64,000 nt of DNA. Origin: Cyanobacteriota bacterium SRBZ.bins.94.201705 (GTDB lineage Bacteria; Cyanobacteriota; Cyanobacteriia; Cyanobacteriales; Cyanobacteriaceae). Both the position numbers and the translations under genes were made by a program. Every line of letters begins with the position of its first letter. Positions within the stretch are counted from its first letter, which is position 1. The stretch is taken from the NCBI GenBank assembly GCA_030549855.1, contig JAUQQP010000044.1, forward strand, positions 124,001-188,000, given 5' to 3'. This document shows, piece by piece, positions 54,326 through 64,000 of this stretch. The notes beneath the pieces were generated by a model. That model was given only the letters and a program-made list of their open reading frames with translations. It made no database searches and was not told where the DNA came from.

Positions 54326-57241
54326 TCACCCAAGACAGCTACATACCAGGTTTCTATCCCCGTAGGCATTGTCAATCCGGGCTACGGGCGGCCAGAATTT
54401 ATACTCCCTCAGATGGGGCGCCGGATAAACCGCTACCTCCCTACTGTAGGGGTGATTCCACGGTTGTACCAATGACTCGGCAGTATGGGGGGCATTTTTG
54501 AGAGGGTTGTCTTTTTTGTCCATCTCCCCTCTCTCAATGGCGGCAATTTCCTGGCGAATACTAATCATCGCCTCACAAAAACGCTCCAATTCCGCCAAAG
54601 ACTCACTCTCCGTAGGCTCAATCATTAATGTACCCGCCACCGGCCAAGACATGGTAGGGGCATGAAAACCATAATCCATCAGCCTTTTAGCTACATCCTC
54701 CACCGTGACATCTGCAGTCTTTTTAAAAGGCCGCAAGTCGATAATACACTCGTGTGCCACCAATCCCTCCTTCCCCGTGTAGAGGATGGGATAATAAGGA
54801 GCAAGACGATGGGCTATATAATTGGCATTGAGGATGGCTATTTTTGTGGCACGGGTTAACCCCTCCGCCCCCATCATGGCAATATACATCCAGGATATGG
54901 GTAGAATGCTAGCACTTCCCCAGGGGGCAGAAGCTATCCAACCAATGGAATTCTCTTCTCCCTTCCTGCCAAAGCCAGTGGCTGGTAAAAAGGGTACTAA
55001 ATGAGACGCTACACAAATAGGACCAACCCCAGGGCCACCACCCCCATGGGGAATACAAAAGGTCTTGTGGAGGTTAAGATGACAAACATCCGCCCCAAAA
55101 TCCCCAGGACGACATAGTCCCACCAATGCATTCATATTAGCACCATCTAGATACACCTGCCCCCCATAGTGGTGCACTATGTCACAAATTTCCCTAATCC
55201 CCTCCTCAAATACCCCGTGGGTGGAAGGGTAGGTAACCATTATGGCAGCCAGGTGTTGTTGATATTTCTCCGCCTTCTGCCTCAAGTCTTCTATGTCTAT
55301 ATTCCCCCTCTTGTCACAGGCAACGTTTACCACCCTTAAGCCACACATCACCGCTGAAGCCGGGTTTGTCCCATGGGCCGATTCCGGTATAAGACAAACA
55401 TCTCTATGCCCCTCCCCTCTACTTTGGTGGTATTGACGGATTACTTGTAACCCTGCGTATTCTCCTTGTGAGCCAGCATTGGGTTGCAAAGACACCCCCT
55501 TCATGCCAGTTATTTCTGCTAACCAAGATTCCAGTTGGGCAAACATTGTCTGATAGCCTTGGGTTTGAGAAAGAGGCGCAAAGGGGTGTATTTTATTAAA
55601 CTCAGGCCAAGAAATCGGTAACATCTCTGAAGTAGCATTTAACTTCATCGTACAGGAGCCCAACGGAATCATAGATGTAGTCAAAGATAAATCCCTCGAC
55701 TCCAGACGATGCAAATACCGCAGCAACTCCGTCTCCGTGTGATATTGGTTGAAAACCTTAGCAGTGAGAAAGCGACTTGTCCGTTGTAGTTTAGTGGGAA
55801 TACCCAGTTGTTCCAATGGGATTGTTTCTCCCCCTCTCCTGGGCTTATGGAGGGCAAAAATCTCCACAATGGTATTAACATCCTCTATAGTAGTCGTTTC
55901 ATCTAGGCTGATGCCTATTCCCCTCGGATAGTAGCGAAAATTGATAGCCCTAGAATCCGCTGAATTTCTAATAGCCTCAATTTTCTCCTCATCAGATAGC
56001 AGCAGGGTGATGGTATCAAAAAAGCTATGGGATTTGAGTTGATAACCCAGCTTTTGTAACTGCAAAGCCAATAGTTTGGTCAAATTATGCACCCTGGTGG
56101 CGATTCTCTTTAACCCCTTTTCCCCGTGGTATATTGCATAGGTTGCCGCCACCACCGCCAGTAACACCTGTGCAGTACAAATATTACTAGTTGCTCTGTC
56201 CCTACGAATGTGTTGCTCCCTGGTTTGTAATGCCAATCTCAATGCCGGCTTCCCCGTGGCGTCTACAGAAACCCCCACTAGTCTGCCTGGTAATAATCTC
56301 TTGTACTCCTGTCTAGTGGCAAAAAAGGCAGCATGAGGGCCACCATACCCTAATGGTACACCAAAACGTTGACTATTGCCCACCACAACATCTGCATTTA
56401 ATTCCCCCGGCGGTTTTAACAGGGTCAAGGCTAGCAAATCAGTGGCAAAAATCACCAGCCCCCCCTTGGCATGTACCCTTTCTACCAACTCCTGGTAATC
56501 TACAATAGTCCCATCACTGCCAGGATATTGCACCAGACAGGCAAAGGGAGGTGTTGTCTCCAAGTCAAAACCAACAACATCCGCAACGACAACGTTAATA
56601 TTCAGGTATCTAGCCCGAGTTTTTATCACCTCTATAGTCTGGGGGTGGCAATTTTCGTCTACCAGCAAGACATTAGAATCAATTTTAGCCACATGACGAC
56701 ACAAATTCATCGCCTCGGCGGCGGCTGTACCTTCATCCAACAGGGAGGCATTAGCAATTTCCATCCCTGTCAAATCCATCACCATTGTCTGAAAATTCAA
56801 CAAGGCTTCCAGTCTCCCCTGAGATATTTCCGGTTGATAGGGGGTATAGGCAGTATACCAGTTAGGATTTTCCAGGATATTTCTCTGGATTACAGGGGGG
56901 GTAAAGCAGTCATAATACCCCATGCCGATGTAGTTGCGAAACACCTTATTCTGGCTGGCAATAGCCTTTAGGGATTTTAACGCCTCTAATTCCGATTTAG
57001 CCGCCGGTAAATTTAAAGAATTGTGGTAGCGAATAGAGGGGGGTATAGCCTTATCGATTAATTCCTCCAGACTATCATACCCCATTTGTTGGAGCATTTT
57101 CTGCTCATCTTCCCTGCTAATACCAATGTGGCGATGCTCAAATTTTCCCTCTTCCCATTCCACCTTATCCAATTCTATCGCTTCCCCAGCCTGGTCTACA
57201 CCAGATTTGCCACCTATTCTAATATTATCCAAGTCCAGCAT
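54326..57241 (-). CDS. gcvP: Glycine dehydrogenase (decarboxylating), P protein
   Basis: 971 residues, the long single-chain form. N-terminal half: '[25 protein letters not shown]', '[27 protein letters not shown]' region. C-terminal half: '[15 protein letters not shown]', '[12 protein letters not shown]' and the PLP-lysine motif '[16 protein letters not shown]' (Lys near residue 724). With GcvT, H and L it decarboxylates glycine in photorespiration and one-carbon metabolism. No glycine riboswitch is visible in the 160 bp upstream, which it shares with the divergent coiled-coil gene. Confidence 0.96.
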   Translation of the reverse strand: MLDLDNIRIGGKSGVDQAGEAIELDKVEWEEGKFEHRHIGISREDEQKMLQQMGYDSLEELIDKAIPPSIRYHNSLNLPAAKSELEALKSLKAIASQNKVFRNYIGMGYYDCFTPPVIQRNILENPNWYTAYTPYQPEISQGRLEALLNFQTMVMDLTGMEIANASLLDEGTAAAEAMNLCRHVAKIDSNVLLVDENCHPQTIEVIKTRARYLNINVVVADVVGFDLETTPPFACLVQYPGSDGTIVDYQELVERVHAKGGLVIFATDLLALTLLKPPGELNADVVVGNSQRFGVPLGYGGPHAAFFATRQEYKRLLPGRLVGVSVDATGKPALRLALQTREQHIRRDRATSNICTAQVLLAVVAATYAIYHGEKGLKRIATRVHNLTKLLALQLQKLGYQLKSHSFFDTITLLLSDEEKIEAIRNSADSRAINFRYYPRGIGISLDETTTIEDVNTIVEIFALHKPRRGGETIPLEQLGIPTKLQRTSRFLTAKVFNQYHTETELLRYLHRLESRDLSLTTSMIPLGSCTMKLNATSEMLPISWPEFNKIHPFAPLSQTQGYQTMFAQLESWLAEITGMKGVSLQPNAGSQGEYAGLQVIRQYHQSRGEGHRDVCLIPESAHGTNPASAVMCGLRVVNVACDKRGNIDIEDLRQKAEKYQQHLAAIMVTYPSTHGVFEEGIREICDIVHHYGGQVYLDGANMNALVGLCRPGDFGADVCHLNLHKTFCIPHGGGGPGVGPICVASHLVPFLPATGFGRKGEENSIGWIASAPWGSASILPISWMYIAMMGAEGLTRATKIAILNANYIAHRLAPYYPILYTGKEGLVAHECIIDLRPFKKTADVTVEDVAKRLMDYGFHAPTMSWPVAGTLMIEPTESESLAELERFCEAMISIRQEIAAIERGEMDKKDNPLKNAPHTAESLVQPWNHPYSREVAVYPAPHLREYKFWPPVARIDNAYGDRNLVCSCLG

Positions 57242-57403
57242 TTCTTATTTTTCCCTCTTTCCTTCACTTATTCCGATTTTAACGAAATATTAAGGGCTGT
57301 GTTTCATTTTCTTTACAGAGTCGCCATTTAATAGGGCCAGACTGCATTAACCCCCCTCCCTACCTCGATAAACCTATAGAGGGGTAAATAGGGAGAAACC
57401 AAT

Positions 57404-58546
57404 ATGAGTCGTCACCAGTCGCCCGATAATAATAACAAACACTCTGAGGCAGCCAGAAGGAAACTTATTAGACAGATAGCAAAAACTCTCGGCTTAGATG
57501 AGTGTGATTTCACCAAGGAAATTTCTTACAATCAACTAAATATTATCCAAAAAAATATTCGCCATTTTGAGCCCTTAAAATATGCCATCTGCCACTTGAA
57601 AATTCGCATTAAAGAGGATAGAGATTCCCTCTCGAGAGAGGTAAGTAAATTGTCCAGAGAAAAGGAGCAGCTGGAATCTAAAATACAGAAGATTATCCAA
57701 GAAAATAATGCCTTAAAAGACCAAAGAGAAAATATTAGGCAGATTTTTAGAGAAGAGTTACAAATATTAGAGGAGAGGAGCAGCAGGGTTTTAGATGATA
57801 AGTTAGAACATCTTTACAAGAGAATAGAAATTGGTGTAAAGGAGTTTTTTTCATTGGAAAAATCTGAGATTTACCAAGCATTATTACCCGTAATTTCGGC
57901 AGTAAAAGATGGTATACTCGGCAAGGGAAAGGGATGTGTACCTGTAGAAAAGTACCAGAATCTAGCCACTATAAACAGAAGTTTAAAGCAACAGAATGAG
58001 ATTTTACGGCAAGAAAAGGAACAGCTAATGGCTGAAAATCAACGTTTACTACGAAACCTGAATTCTATCAGGCAGAAAGAAAAGGAACTTTTTGAGATAA
58101 TGAAAAAAAACAAAATGCTGGAAAAGGAAAAACAAAAACTGATAGATAATATCTCCTTTCTTGTATGTCTAATACCTAAATTTTTGCCGGGAGAAAAAGG
58201 ATCAGAAATATACCAACTGGGATATTGGTTATCCTCTGCTTTGGAGAAACAAGGGGAAGAAAGAAAAATGACACTGCTGGAGAAAAATTTAGTCCACAAG
58301 CATGACTACAATGAGGCAGTAAAACAACTAGGAAATATGATAAAGAGACTGGAATCAGCCCTGCAAAAACAAACAGATGATGCAGAATACATTATCGAAA
58401 ATCTGCAAGAAGCTAATGACCATTTTAGAGATACTCTCTCCCGTATAAAAGAATATGTAATCAAAAAACAGGGTCAGGAAGAATGGGAAAAAATAGAAAA
58501 ATATTTAGAGCAACAATATCCCCCTAATGGTGACAGTGGGAGGTAA
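57404..58546 (+). CDS. Coiled-coil protein of unknown function (first gene of HNH cassette)
   Basis: 380 residues, no signal peptide or membrane segment. A small N-terminal domain (about 15-65, 'LIRQIAKTLGLDECDF') is followed by two coiled-coil stretches: about 72-150 ('LSREKEQLESKIQKIIQEN') and 185-250 ('LKQQNEILRQEKEQLMAENQ'), with a third helical region at about 300-370. Between them are non-coiled segments with Cys and Pro. It is AT-rich (20-23 G+C in sampled 60-base lines). Three bases separate its stop from the next start. No family recognised; coiled-coil partners of nucleases often act as sensors or scaffolds. Confidence 0.7.
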   Translation: MSRHQSPDNNNKHSEAARRKLIRQIAKTLGLDECDFTKEISYNQLNIIQKNIRHFEPLKYAICHLKIRIKEDRDSLSREVSKLSREKEQLESKIQKIIQENNALKDQRENIRQIFREELQILEERSSRVLDDKLEHLYKRIEIGVKEFFSLEKSEIYQALLPVISAVKDGILGKGKGCVPVEKYQNLATINRSLKQQNEILRQEKEQLMAENQRLLRNLNSIRQKEKELFEIMKKNKMLEKEKQKLIDNISFLVCLIPKFLPGEKGSEIYQLGYWLSSALEKQGEERKMTLLEKNLVHKHDYNEAVKQLGNMIKRLESALQKQTDDAEYIIENLQEANDHFRDTLSRIKEYVIKKQGQEEWEKIEKYLEQQYPPNGDSGR

Positions 58547-58548
58547 AC

Positions 58549-58914
58549 ATGAAACTAATAGTAGAAGGGATGGATTATTTCCAGTGGCGTCACAGAAATG
58601 GCCTTTACTTCAAACAATTAAACCTGAAGCAAAGAAAACAAGTTGTCCAGATGGGTTATCATAACGTGGGTTGGGAGGGGGTGCAAAAATCATGGCGCAT
58701 TCTTCAGGTATTCTTTGAGGAGGAAAAAAAGGTAGTAAATTTGGTAGATGTGTACCTGGAAAGAGGTGATTTATCCATGGCAATTGAGCAATTGGCTATC
58801 CGCGCAGAAAACATAAATGAAATGGCAGAAAAGGGGCTCAAAAGATTAAGAAGAAGACGGAATACAACCAGGAAAAATGTTCAACGGATTCTGGAAAAAT
58901 ATAAACCCCTCTGA
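58549..58914 (+). CDS. Small basic protein of unknown function (HNH cassette)
   Basis: 121 residues, helical and basic, ending in an Arg-rich stretch ('RLRRRRNTTRKNVQRIL') that could contact nucleic acid. The N-terminal part includes several aromatic residues ('MDYFQWRHRNGLYF'). ATG 58549 with GGGAGG just upstream overlapping the end of the coiled-coil gene, so translation is probably coupled. No family recognised. Confidence 0.65.
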   Translation: MKLIVEGMDYFQWRHRNGLYFKQLNLKQRKQVVQMGYHNVGWEGVQKSWRILQVFFEEEKKVVNLVDVYLERGDLSMAIEQLAIRAENINEMAEKGLKRLRRRRNTTRKNVQRILEKYKPL

Positions 58915-58948
58915 TAAAGAATAATGAAGTCAAAGAGAAGGAGGGAAT

Positions 58949-59443
58949 ATGAAATACAAATATGACAAAAAGGTTACAGCTGTTAATACTAAACATCTAT
59001 ATTCGGCAGAAGAGATAAATCGAATATGGCATGAAAATAAGAATAATCCGGTCATAAAACACCCAGAAAAAGGGTGGATAAGCCCATGGGAATTACGCCA
59101 AATGCATGAGGGGAAACCCTGCCCTATTTGTGGTAAGATAATGGTCTATGGGGAAAAATATCGGACTAACTGCAAAAGGGATGCATGGTTATCCTTTCCA
59201 AAATATAATAACGACATCCCTGTAGTGGGGGACTACTACTATCATCCCCAATATGCGACCATAGATCACATAATAAACAAAGCCCGTTGTCCTGAACTCA
59301 TGTTTGAATATAGGAATCTAAGGGTAATATGTATGGCTTGTAATCTGGAAAAAGGGGATTCTAACATCGAGGATTTGGAAAGAAATTTAGAAGAGACTAT
59401 TGAGGAGGCAGAAACTGTCTTAAAGAAATGGCAACCCTTGTAA
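58949..59443 (+). CDS. HNH endonuclease
   Basis: 164 residues. The HNH/zinc fold is visible: 'CPIC' at 58-61, 'TIDHIINKARCP' with the catalytic D106-H107 pair, then 'NLRVICMACNLEKGD' giving C128, C131, N132 and K135. The first 50 residues are helical and basic ('EEINRIWHENKNN'). A Glu-rich helix closes the protein. HNH proteins of this size occur in restriction, phage defence, homing and DNA repair; no target domain is seen. It is 34 bp after the small basic gene, with GGAGGG upstream of its ATG, and is probably the effector of the cassette. Confidence 0.82.
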   Translation: MKYKYDKKVTAVNTKHLYSAEEINRIWHENKNNPVIKHPEKGWISPWELRQMHEGKPCPICGKIMVYGEKYRTNCKRDAWLSFPKYNNDIPVVGDYYYHPQYATIDHIINKARCPELMFEYRNLRVICMACNLEKGDSNIEDLERNLEETIEEAETVLKKWQPL

Positions 59444-59523
59444 GGGGGGAGCGGGAGTTGAACCATTCGGGTTAGAATAAACCAGAAGAGAGAAGGTGCG
59501 TCAAAAGTATATCTATTCCGTAT

Positions 59524-61008
59524 ATGACTACAGCGATAAAAACTAAATATGAGGCTATTATTGGCTTGGAAACCCACTGTCAGCTGAATACCAAGAGTAA
59601 AATTTTCTGTAATTGTTCTACAGATTTTAATAGCCCTCCTAATACAAATGTGTGTCCGGTGTGTCTTGGGCATCCGGGGGTATTACCGGTTTTGAATCAG
59701 GAAGTGTTGAATGCAGCTATTAAAATGGGATTGGCACTGAAGGGGAAAATCGCCAGATACAGCAAATTCGACCGTAAACAGTATTTTTACCCGGATTTGC
59801 CCAAGAATTACCAAATATCTCAGTATGACTTGCCTATAGTTCAAGACGGACAGCTAGAAATTGAGGTTTTTGACCCGAAGACGAAGGAAGTATACAAAAA
59901 GACAATTAGAATTACAAGGCTACACATGGAAGAGGATGCCGGCAAATTAGTCCATGCTGGCAGTGATAGACTAGCAGGATCTACCCACTCCTTAGTAGAT
60001 TTTAACAGAGCGGGAGTCCCCCTATTGGAAATAGTGTCAGCCCCAGATTTGCGCAGTGGCCAAGAGGCGGCGGAATATGCTCAGGAATTGCGTCGTCTGG
60101 TGCGTTACTTGGGTATTAGCGATGGCAACATGCAAGAAGGCTCCCTCCGTTGTGATGTTAACATATCTGTGCGCCCCGTGGGCCAAAAAGAGTTCGGGGT
60201 GAAAGTGGAAATCAAAAACATGAATTCCTTTAGTGCTATCCAAAAGGCTATTGACTATGAAATCCAAAGACAAATAGAGGCATTGGAGAGGGGAGAAGAA
60301 ATTGTCCAAGAAACCAGGCTGTGGGAAGAAGGCAGTCAACGCACCATCAGCATGAGGAGTAAAGAGGAATCCAGTGACTACCGTTATTTCCCTGAACCAG
60401 ACTTGCCCCCCATCATAGTCAATGATAGCCTATTAGAGGAACTAGCCAAGACCCTGCCAGAATTGCCCGCGGAAAAACGGACACGCTATCAGGAGGAGTT
60501 GGGACTTTCTGCCTATGATGCCAGAGTGCTAACCGACGACAAAGATGTTGCGCAGTATTTTGAGGCGGTAGTGGAAGCAGGCGCCAATGCAAAAAGTGCC
60601 GCCAACTGGGTAACTCAAGACATTGCCGCCTATCTAAACAGCCAACCCCATTTGACCATTAATGATCTTCCCCTCAAACCCCCTATGTTGGCGGAGTTGA
60701 TTGGCTTGATTGAAGAGGGCACTATTAGTGGCAAGATTGCTAAAGAAATACTACCAGAGTTGTTGGAAAAAGGAGGCTCTCCCAAACAACTGGTGGAAAG
60801 CCGGGGCATGGTGACCATTTCCAACCCAGAGGAGTTAAGTGCTATCATTGACAAGGTATTGGCGGAGAATGCGGATAAGGTAGCCCAATACAAAGCCGGC
60901 AAGAAGAAACTCCAGGGCTTCTTTGTGGGCCAAATCATGAAAGCCACCGGCGGTAGGGCTGATCCAAAACTGACCAACCAAATCCTCAACGAGAAATTGG
61001 AGGCATAA
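59524..61008 (+). CDS. gatB: Aspartyl/glutamyl-tRNA(Asn/Gln) amidotransferase subunit B
   Basis: 494 residues. GatB signatures: 'GLETHCQLNTKSKIFC', 'NTNVCPVCLGHPGVLP', 'KFDRKQYFYPDLPKNYQISQYD' region, 'HMEEDAGKLVH', 'DFNRAGVPLLEIV' and a C-terminal YqeY-like tRNA-binding tail ('GFFVGQIMKATGGRADP'). It transamidates misacylated Glu-tRNA(Gln) as part of GatCAB. ATG 59524, 80 bp after the HNH gene. Convergent with aroC. Confidence 0.96.
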   Translation: MTTAIKTKYEAIIGLETHCQLNTKSKIFCNCSTDFNSPPNTNVCPVCLGHPGVLPVLNQEVLNAAIKMGLALKGKIARYSKFDRKQYFYPDLPKNYQISQYDLPIVQDGQLEIEVFDPKTKEVYKKTIRITRLHMEEDAGKLVHAGSDRLAGSTHSLVDFNRAGVPLLEIVSAPDLRSGQEAAEYAQELRRLVRYLGISDGNMQEGSLRCDVNISVRPVGQKEFGVKVEIKNMNSFSAIQKAIDYEIQRQIEALERGEEIVQETRLWEEGSQRTISMRSKEESSDYRYFPEPDLPPIIVNDSLLEELAKTLPELPAEKRTRYQEELGLSAYDARVLTDDKDVAQYFEAVVEAGANAKSAANWVTQDIAAYLNSQPHLTINDLPLKPPMLAELIGLIEEGTISGKIAKEILPELLEKGGSPKQLVESRGMVTISNPEELSAIIDKVLAENADKVAQYKAGKKKLQGFFVGQIMKATGGRADPKLTNQILNEKLEA

Positions 61009-61050
61009 ATAGCCCCACCCGGTTAAGACAAGCCTTTTCCCTACCAACCC

Positions 61051-62139
61051 CTAAAAAAGACGACACTGGGCATGATGCCGGAGGAGGTGATCGCACAATA
61101 CCAGGGCTACCATGGCCTCTACCATCGGTACTGCTCTGGGTAGTACACAAGGATCATGTCTGCCTTTAGCGGCCAAAACCGTTTCCTCTCCTGCGGTGGT
61201 GACGGTTTTTTGTTCCTTGCCTATAGTGGCAGTGGGTTTAAAAGCCGCCCGCAGGATTATATTTTCCCCATTGCTGATGCCTCCCTGAATTCCCCCCGAA
61301 TTGTTAGTCCTAGTGCGAATATTGCCCTCCTCGTCTACATAAAACTCGTCATTGTGTTGACTGCCCGTCATCAGTGTGCCGGCAAAGCCCGAACCAATTT
61401 CAAACCCCTTAGTGGCAGGCAATGACATGATGGCCTTGGCTAAGTCTGCCTCCAACTTGTCGAATACTGGCTCTCCCAATCCTTTTGGAACATTTCGTGC
61501 TACACATTCTACTATACCTCCTAGGGAGTCCTTCTGTCTGCGGGTTTCCTCAATCAGTTGAATCATCTTCTCGGCGGCTTCACTGTCTGGGCATCTGACT
61601 ATATTACTTTCCACCTGTTCCAAGGTGACGGTATCAGGATTCACATTGGCGGTAATGTGTTTGATGCTTTTCACATAGGCTACGATTTCCACCCCCGCCA
61701 GCTGACGGAGGATTTTCTTGGCAATAGCCCCAGCGGCTACCCTGCCAATAGTCTCCCTAGCGGAGGCGCGCCCTCCTCCTTGCCAGTTGCGAATGCCGTA
61801 TTTAGCATCATAGGTGGCATCAGCATGGGAGGGGCGATATTTAACTGCCATCTCCTCGTAGTCTTGGGGGCGGGTGTCCTTATTGCGCACTAAAATGGCA
61901 ATAGGGGTGCCCAGGGTTTTCCCTTCAAACACGCCGGAGAGGATTTCACACAAGTCTTCTTCTTTGCGGGGGGTGGTGATTTTGCTTTGTCCTGGCTTTC
62001 TTCTATTTAACTCGAATTGGATTTCTTCGGCAGAAATTTCTATGCGGGGAGGGCACCCATCAATTACTACACCAATCCCCCCGCCATGAGACTCGCCAAA
62101 GGTAGAAATAGTAAATAATTTACCGAATATACTACCCAT
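61051..62139 (-). CDS. aroC: Chorismate synthase
   Basis: 362 residues. Motifs '[19 protein letters not shown]', '[18 protein letters not shown]', '[13 protein letters not shown]' and '[17 protein letters not shown]' are those of AroC. It makes chorismate using reduced FMN; chorismate also feeds MenF elsewhere in this window. The C-terminus ends at residue 362 after '[11 protein letters not shown]'. ATG 62139. It is 56 bp downstream of the M20 amidohydrolase gene on the same strand. Confidence 0.96.
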   Translation of the reverse strand: MGSIFGKLFTISTFGESHGGGIGVVIDGCPPRIEISAEEIQFELNRRKPGQSKITTPRKEEDLCEILSGVFEGKTLGTPIAILVRNKDTRPQDYEEMAVKYRPSHADATYDAKYGIRNWQGGGRASARETIGRVAAGAIAKKILRQLAGVEIVAYVKSIKHITANVNPDTVTLEQVESNIVRCPDSEAAEKMIQLIEETRRQKDSLGGIVECVARNVPKGLGEPVFDKLEADLAKAIMSLPATKGFEIGSGFAGTLMTGSQHNDEFYVDEEGNIRTRTNNSGGIQGGISNGENIILRAAFKPTATIGKEQKTVTTAGEETVLAAKGRHDPCVLPRAVPMVEAMVALVLCDHLLRHHAQCRLF

Positions 62140-62195
62140 TTGTTCCTATTGTGTTCGCCCTGTTGGCAGACAATTGCCCTTCTACTATAATTCGG

Positions 62196-63431
62196 CTATG
62201 CCAGTTCAGGCAAGCTGGTTTGACCGAAGAATTTTTCCACACATCGGGCAAAGATTTCCACCCCCACAGACAACACCGTCTCGTCAAAGTCAAAGCGGGG
62301 GTGGTGATGGGGATAATTTAACCCCTTTTTTGGATTGGCCGCACCTAGGAAGAAATAACAACCTGGTACCTTTTGCAAGAAAAAGGACATGTCTTCCCCA
62401 CCCATGGTTTGACATTCTGGCACAACCCCTAGGGGAGTTTCTACCACCGCCTCCGCTGCTTCCCTCACCAGGTGGGTTATTTGGGGGTGATTGATGACGG
62501 GGGGGTACAATTGCCAGTAGTCCAACTTGTATCTCGCCCCATGACTTTGACATACCCCCGCTATAACTTGTTCAATTCTCCGTCCCAAAAAGCCCTCCAT
62601 TTGCGGGTTAAAATAACGAACAGTGCCCCTCATGGTAGCAGTGTCGGCAATGATATTACGGGCAGTGCCACCATGAAACTCCCCTACCGTCACCACCACG
62701 CTATCTAGGGGGGAGACATTGCGGGAGACAATGGTTTGCAAGGCGTTGACCACCTGTGCCCCTACCACTACGGCATCAATGGTTTGTTCAGGCATCGCCC
62801 CATGGCCTCCCTTGCCAAAAATAGTACAGTCAAAGCATTCCACCGCTGCCATCAGTGCCCCCTCCCTCACCCCTACAGTGCCTACTGGCAGGTTATTCCA
62901 CAGGTGCAGGCCAATGATAGCAGAAACAGGTGGGTTGGATAGCACCCCCTCTTCAATCATTGGTTTAGCGCCTCCTGGGCCCTCTTCTGCCGGCTGAAAA
63001 ATGATTTTTACCCTTCCACGCCATTTATCTCGGTTTTCGGCCAAATAACGGGCTATTCCTAGGGCTATGGCGGTGTGACCGTCATGACCACAGGCGTGCA
63101 TAATACCATCATGTTGCGAGCGGTAAGGCACTTCATTCTCCTCCTGCAGGGGGAGGGCATCCATATCAGCCCGAATGGCCAACACCCTGTCATTGTCTGG
63201 GGCAGTCTCACTCTCCACTAAGGCTACTATACCGGTGTGGGCAATGCCTGTTTGGTGTTTTATCCCCCAACTAGATAGCTTCTCGCTTATAAACCTGGCT
63301 GTACCAACCTCTCTAAACCCCAACTCGGGATGTTGGTGCAGATAGCGACGCCATTTTACCAATTCCGGTTGGAGTTGGGCGATGGCTGGGCGCACTTTAA
63401 AATGGACTGGTTTAGGTATAGTCTGAGTCAT
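62196..63431 (-). CDS. M20-family amidohydrolase / aminoacylase-like peptidase
   Basis: 411 residues. Metal ligands of the M20D group: 'HACGHDGHT', 'PAEEGPGGAKPMIEEG', 'GLHLWNNLPVG' and the C-terminal 'HHHPRFDFDE', with a dimerisation domain in the middle ('GKGGHGAMPEQTIDAVV'). Relatives hydrolyse N-acyl amino acids or IAA-amino acid conjugates; the substrate is unknown. The protein appears cytoplasmic. ATG 63431, divergent from kaiC across 185 bp. Confidence 0.88.
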   Translation of the reverse strand: MTQTIPKPVHFKVRPAIAQLQPELVKWRRYLHQHPELGFREVGTARFISEKLSSWGIKHQTGIAHTGIVALVESETAPDNDRVLAIRADMDALPLQEENEVPYRSQHDGIMHACGHDGHTAIALGIARYLAENRDKWRGRVKIIFQPAEEGPGGAKPMIEEGVLSNPPVSAIIGLHLWNNLPVGTVGVREGALMAAVECFDCTIFGKGGHGAMPEQTIDAVVVGAQVVNALQTIVSRNVSPLDSVVVTVGEFHGGTARNIIADTATMRGTVRYFNPQMEGFLGRRIEQVIAGVCQSHGARYKLDYWQLYPPVINHPQITHLVREAAEAVVETPLGVVPECQTMGGEDMSFFLQKVPGCYFFLGAANPKKGLNYPHHHPRFDFDETVLSVGVEIFARCVEKFFGQTSLPELA

Positions 63432-63616
63432 GTTCTGGTAGAATGGCAGGGGCTTTTTTCAATTTTACAATAATTTTATTTTTTCCCCAGCCACTGTTTG
63501 CGGGAAAATTTACTTCCGTCTCCCTGCAACCTTTGTTAACACTTGCATTTTGACCAGGAAAAGTGAATAAATAATATATTATGATTTACTATTAACGAGA
63601 CAGACAGAGAAGGTGA

Positions 63617-64000
63617 ATGAGTCCAGAAGCAGAACGCGATTTAGACGCCATTGAGAAACTAGAAACGGGCATACCGGGATTTGACTTTCTGGCAGAGGGT
63701 GGACTGCCAAAGGGCCGCGCTACACTAGTTTCAGGTACGGCTGGTAGTGCCAAAACAGTTTTTGCTTGTCAGTTTTTAGTAGAAGGCATCAAGAGGGGGG
63801 AAAATGGAGTTTTTGTCACCTTTGAAGAATCCCCCAAAGCCATCCGCAGTAACATGAAGGGATTTGGCTGGAATATCAGAGAATGGGAAGAGAAAGGACA
63901 ATGGGCATTTGTAGACGCCTCTCCTCAGCCGGGAGAAGCCCCTATGGTCAGCGGCAAATACGATTTAGGGGCTTTGATTGCCCGCATTGAGTATGCTATC
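63617..64000 (+). CDS. KaiC-family circadian ATPase, KaiC3-like, 5' part
   Basis: The first 128 codons are in the window; the gene runs off the right edge. The CI domain begins with 'KLETGIPGFDFLAEGGLPKGRATLVSGTAGSAKTVF', where the Walker A is 'GTAGSAKT'. The catalytic Glu pair is in 'FVTFEESPK', followed by 'FVDASPQPGE' and 'YDLGALIARIEYAI'. The phrases 'GIPGFDFL' and 'GTAGSAKT' resemble KaiC3 (slr1942 of Synechocystis) rather than KaiC1, which has 'GFDEITHGGLP' and 'GTSGTGKT'. ATG 63617, with GAAGGTG upstream. An AT-rich TATATTATGA element at about 63574-63585 may be the -10. Confidence 0.85.
   Translation, partial: MSPEAERDLDAIEKLETGIPGFDFLAEGGLPKGRATLVSGTAGSAKTVFACQFLVEGIKRGENGVFVTFEESPKAIRSNMKGFGWNIREWEEKGQWAFVDASPQPGEAPMVSGKYDLGALIARIEYAI

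Noticed and set aside
59447-59475. Stretch before gatB that looks like the reversed 3' end of a tRNA (a GTTGAACC-like T-arm with a G-rich end)
   Set aside because: On the minus strand the T-stem has a mismatch and no acceptor, D-arm or anticodon arm follows upstream, so a tRNA cannot be folded.
1-64000. CRISPR arrays, insertion sequences, integrases, riboswitches
   Set aside because: I looked for regularly spaced repeats, transposase or integrase motifs and known leader motifs (glycine before gcvP, Moco before moeA and the transporter) and saw none.

Overview
The window is chromosomal DNA of a cyanobacterium. Direct markers are the circadian clock genes at both edges, phylloquinone synthesis (menF, menA), the ferredoxin-thioredoxin reductase catalytic chain, a ferredoxin-dependent nitrite reductase with the cyanobacterial nrtABCD/narB nitrate system, NtcB, and several cyanobacteria-restricted families (DUF1815, DUF3370, nitrate-reductase-associated protein). 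Gene content resembles a unicellular, Synechocystis-like organism, but I cannot name a genus. I found no tRNA, rRNA, CRISPR array, prophage or insertion sequence.

Layout. 0-12 kb is mostly housekeeping: the end of a KaiA-like gene and kaiB, mutS2 (-), a DUF1815 gene (-), ftrC (-), divergent menF/menA, accA, an SDR oxidoreductase, folE, a membrane Ser/Thr kinase, and a membrane protein with three SHOCT-like repeats (-). 12.5-24 kb is a five-gene operon of exported proteins: three with DUF11-like domains, one 1521-residue outer-membrane barrel with an invasin-like Ig domain and OmpA-like tails, and one glycine-rich protein. 24.5-29.6 kb runs rightward: a small coiled-coil protein, an ABC1/UbiB kinase, a PphA-type PP2C phosphatase, pyrR, and a dndC-type sulfurtransferase with no other dnd gene in the window. 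29.6-33.9 kb holds leftward envelope genes (PspA-like coiled coil, proline-rich membrane protein, DUF3370 protein, GT2 glycosyltransferase).

34.0-50.9 kb is a compact nitrate assimilation block. Leftward are a MOT1-type molybdate transporter, a TrpD2-like protein, ntcB, moaE, moaD, a moaC-mobA fusion, moaA and moeA. Divergent from them are nirA, nrtABCD, narB and the nitrate-reductase-associated gene. Together they import molybdate, build the molybdenum cofactor, import nitrate and reduce it to ammonium. The nirA promoter has a perfect NtcA box, a LysR-type site and a correctly spaced -10. The block is richer in G+C than most of the window, carries four of the six HIP1 palindromes I found, and is bracketed by imperfect 34-bp direct repeats, one covering the start of the GT2 gene and the other a decayed copy. 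This suggests it arrived as a unit.

50.9-64 kb contains a 1.2-kb gene-poor stretch, a small conserved gene, bioD (-), prs with a clear terminator, gcvP (-), an AT-rich three-gene cassette ending in an HNH nuclease, gatB, aroC (-), an M20 amidohydrolase (-) and the start of a kaiC3-like gene. The best candidates for undescribed biology are the surface-protein operon, the HNH cassette, the orphan dndC and the nitrate/molybdenum island.
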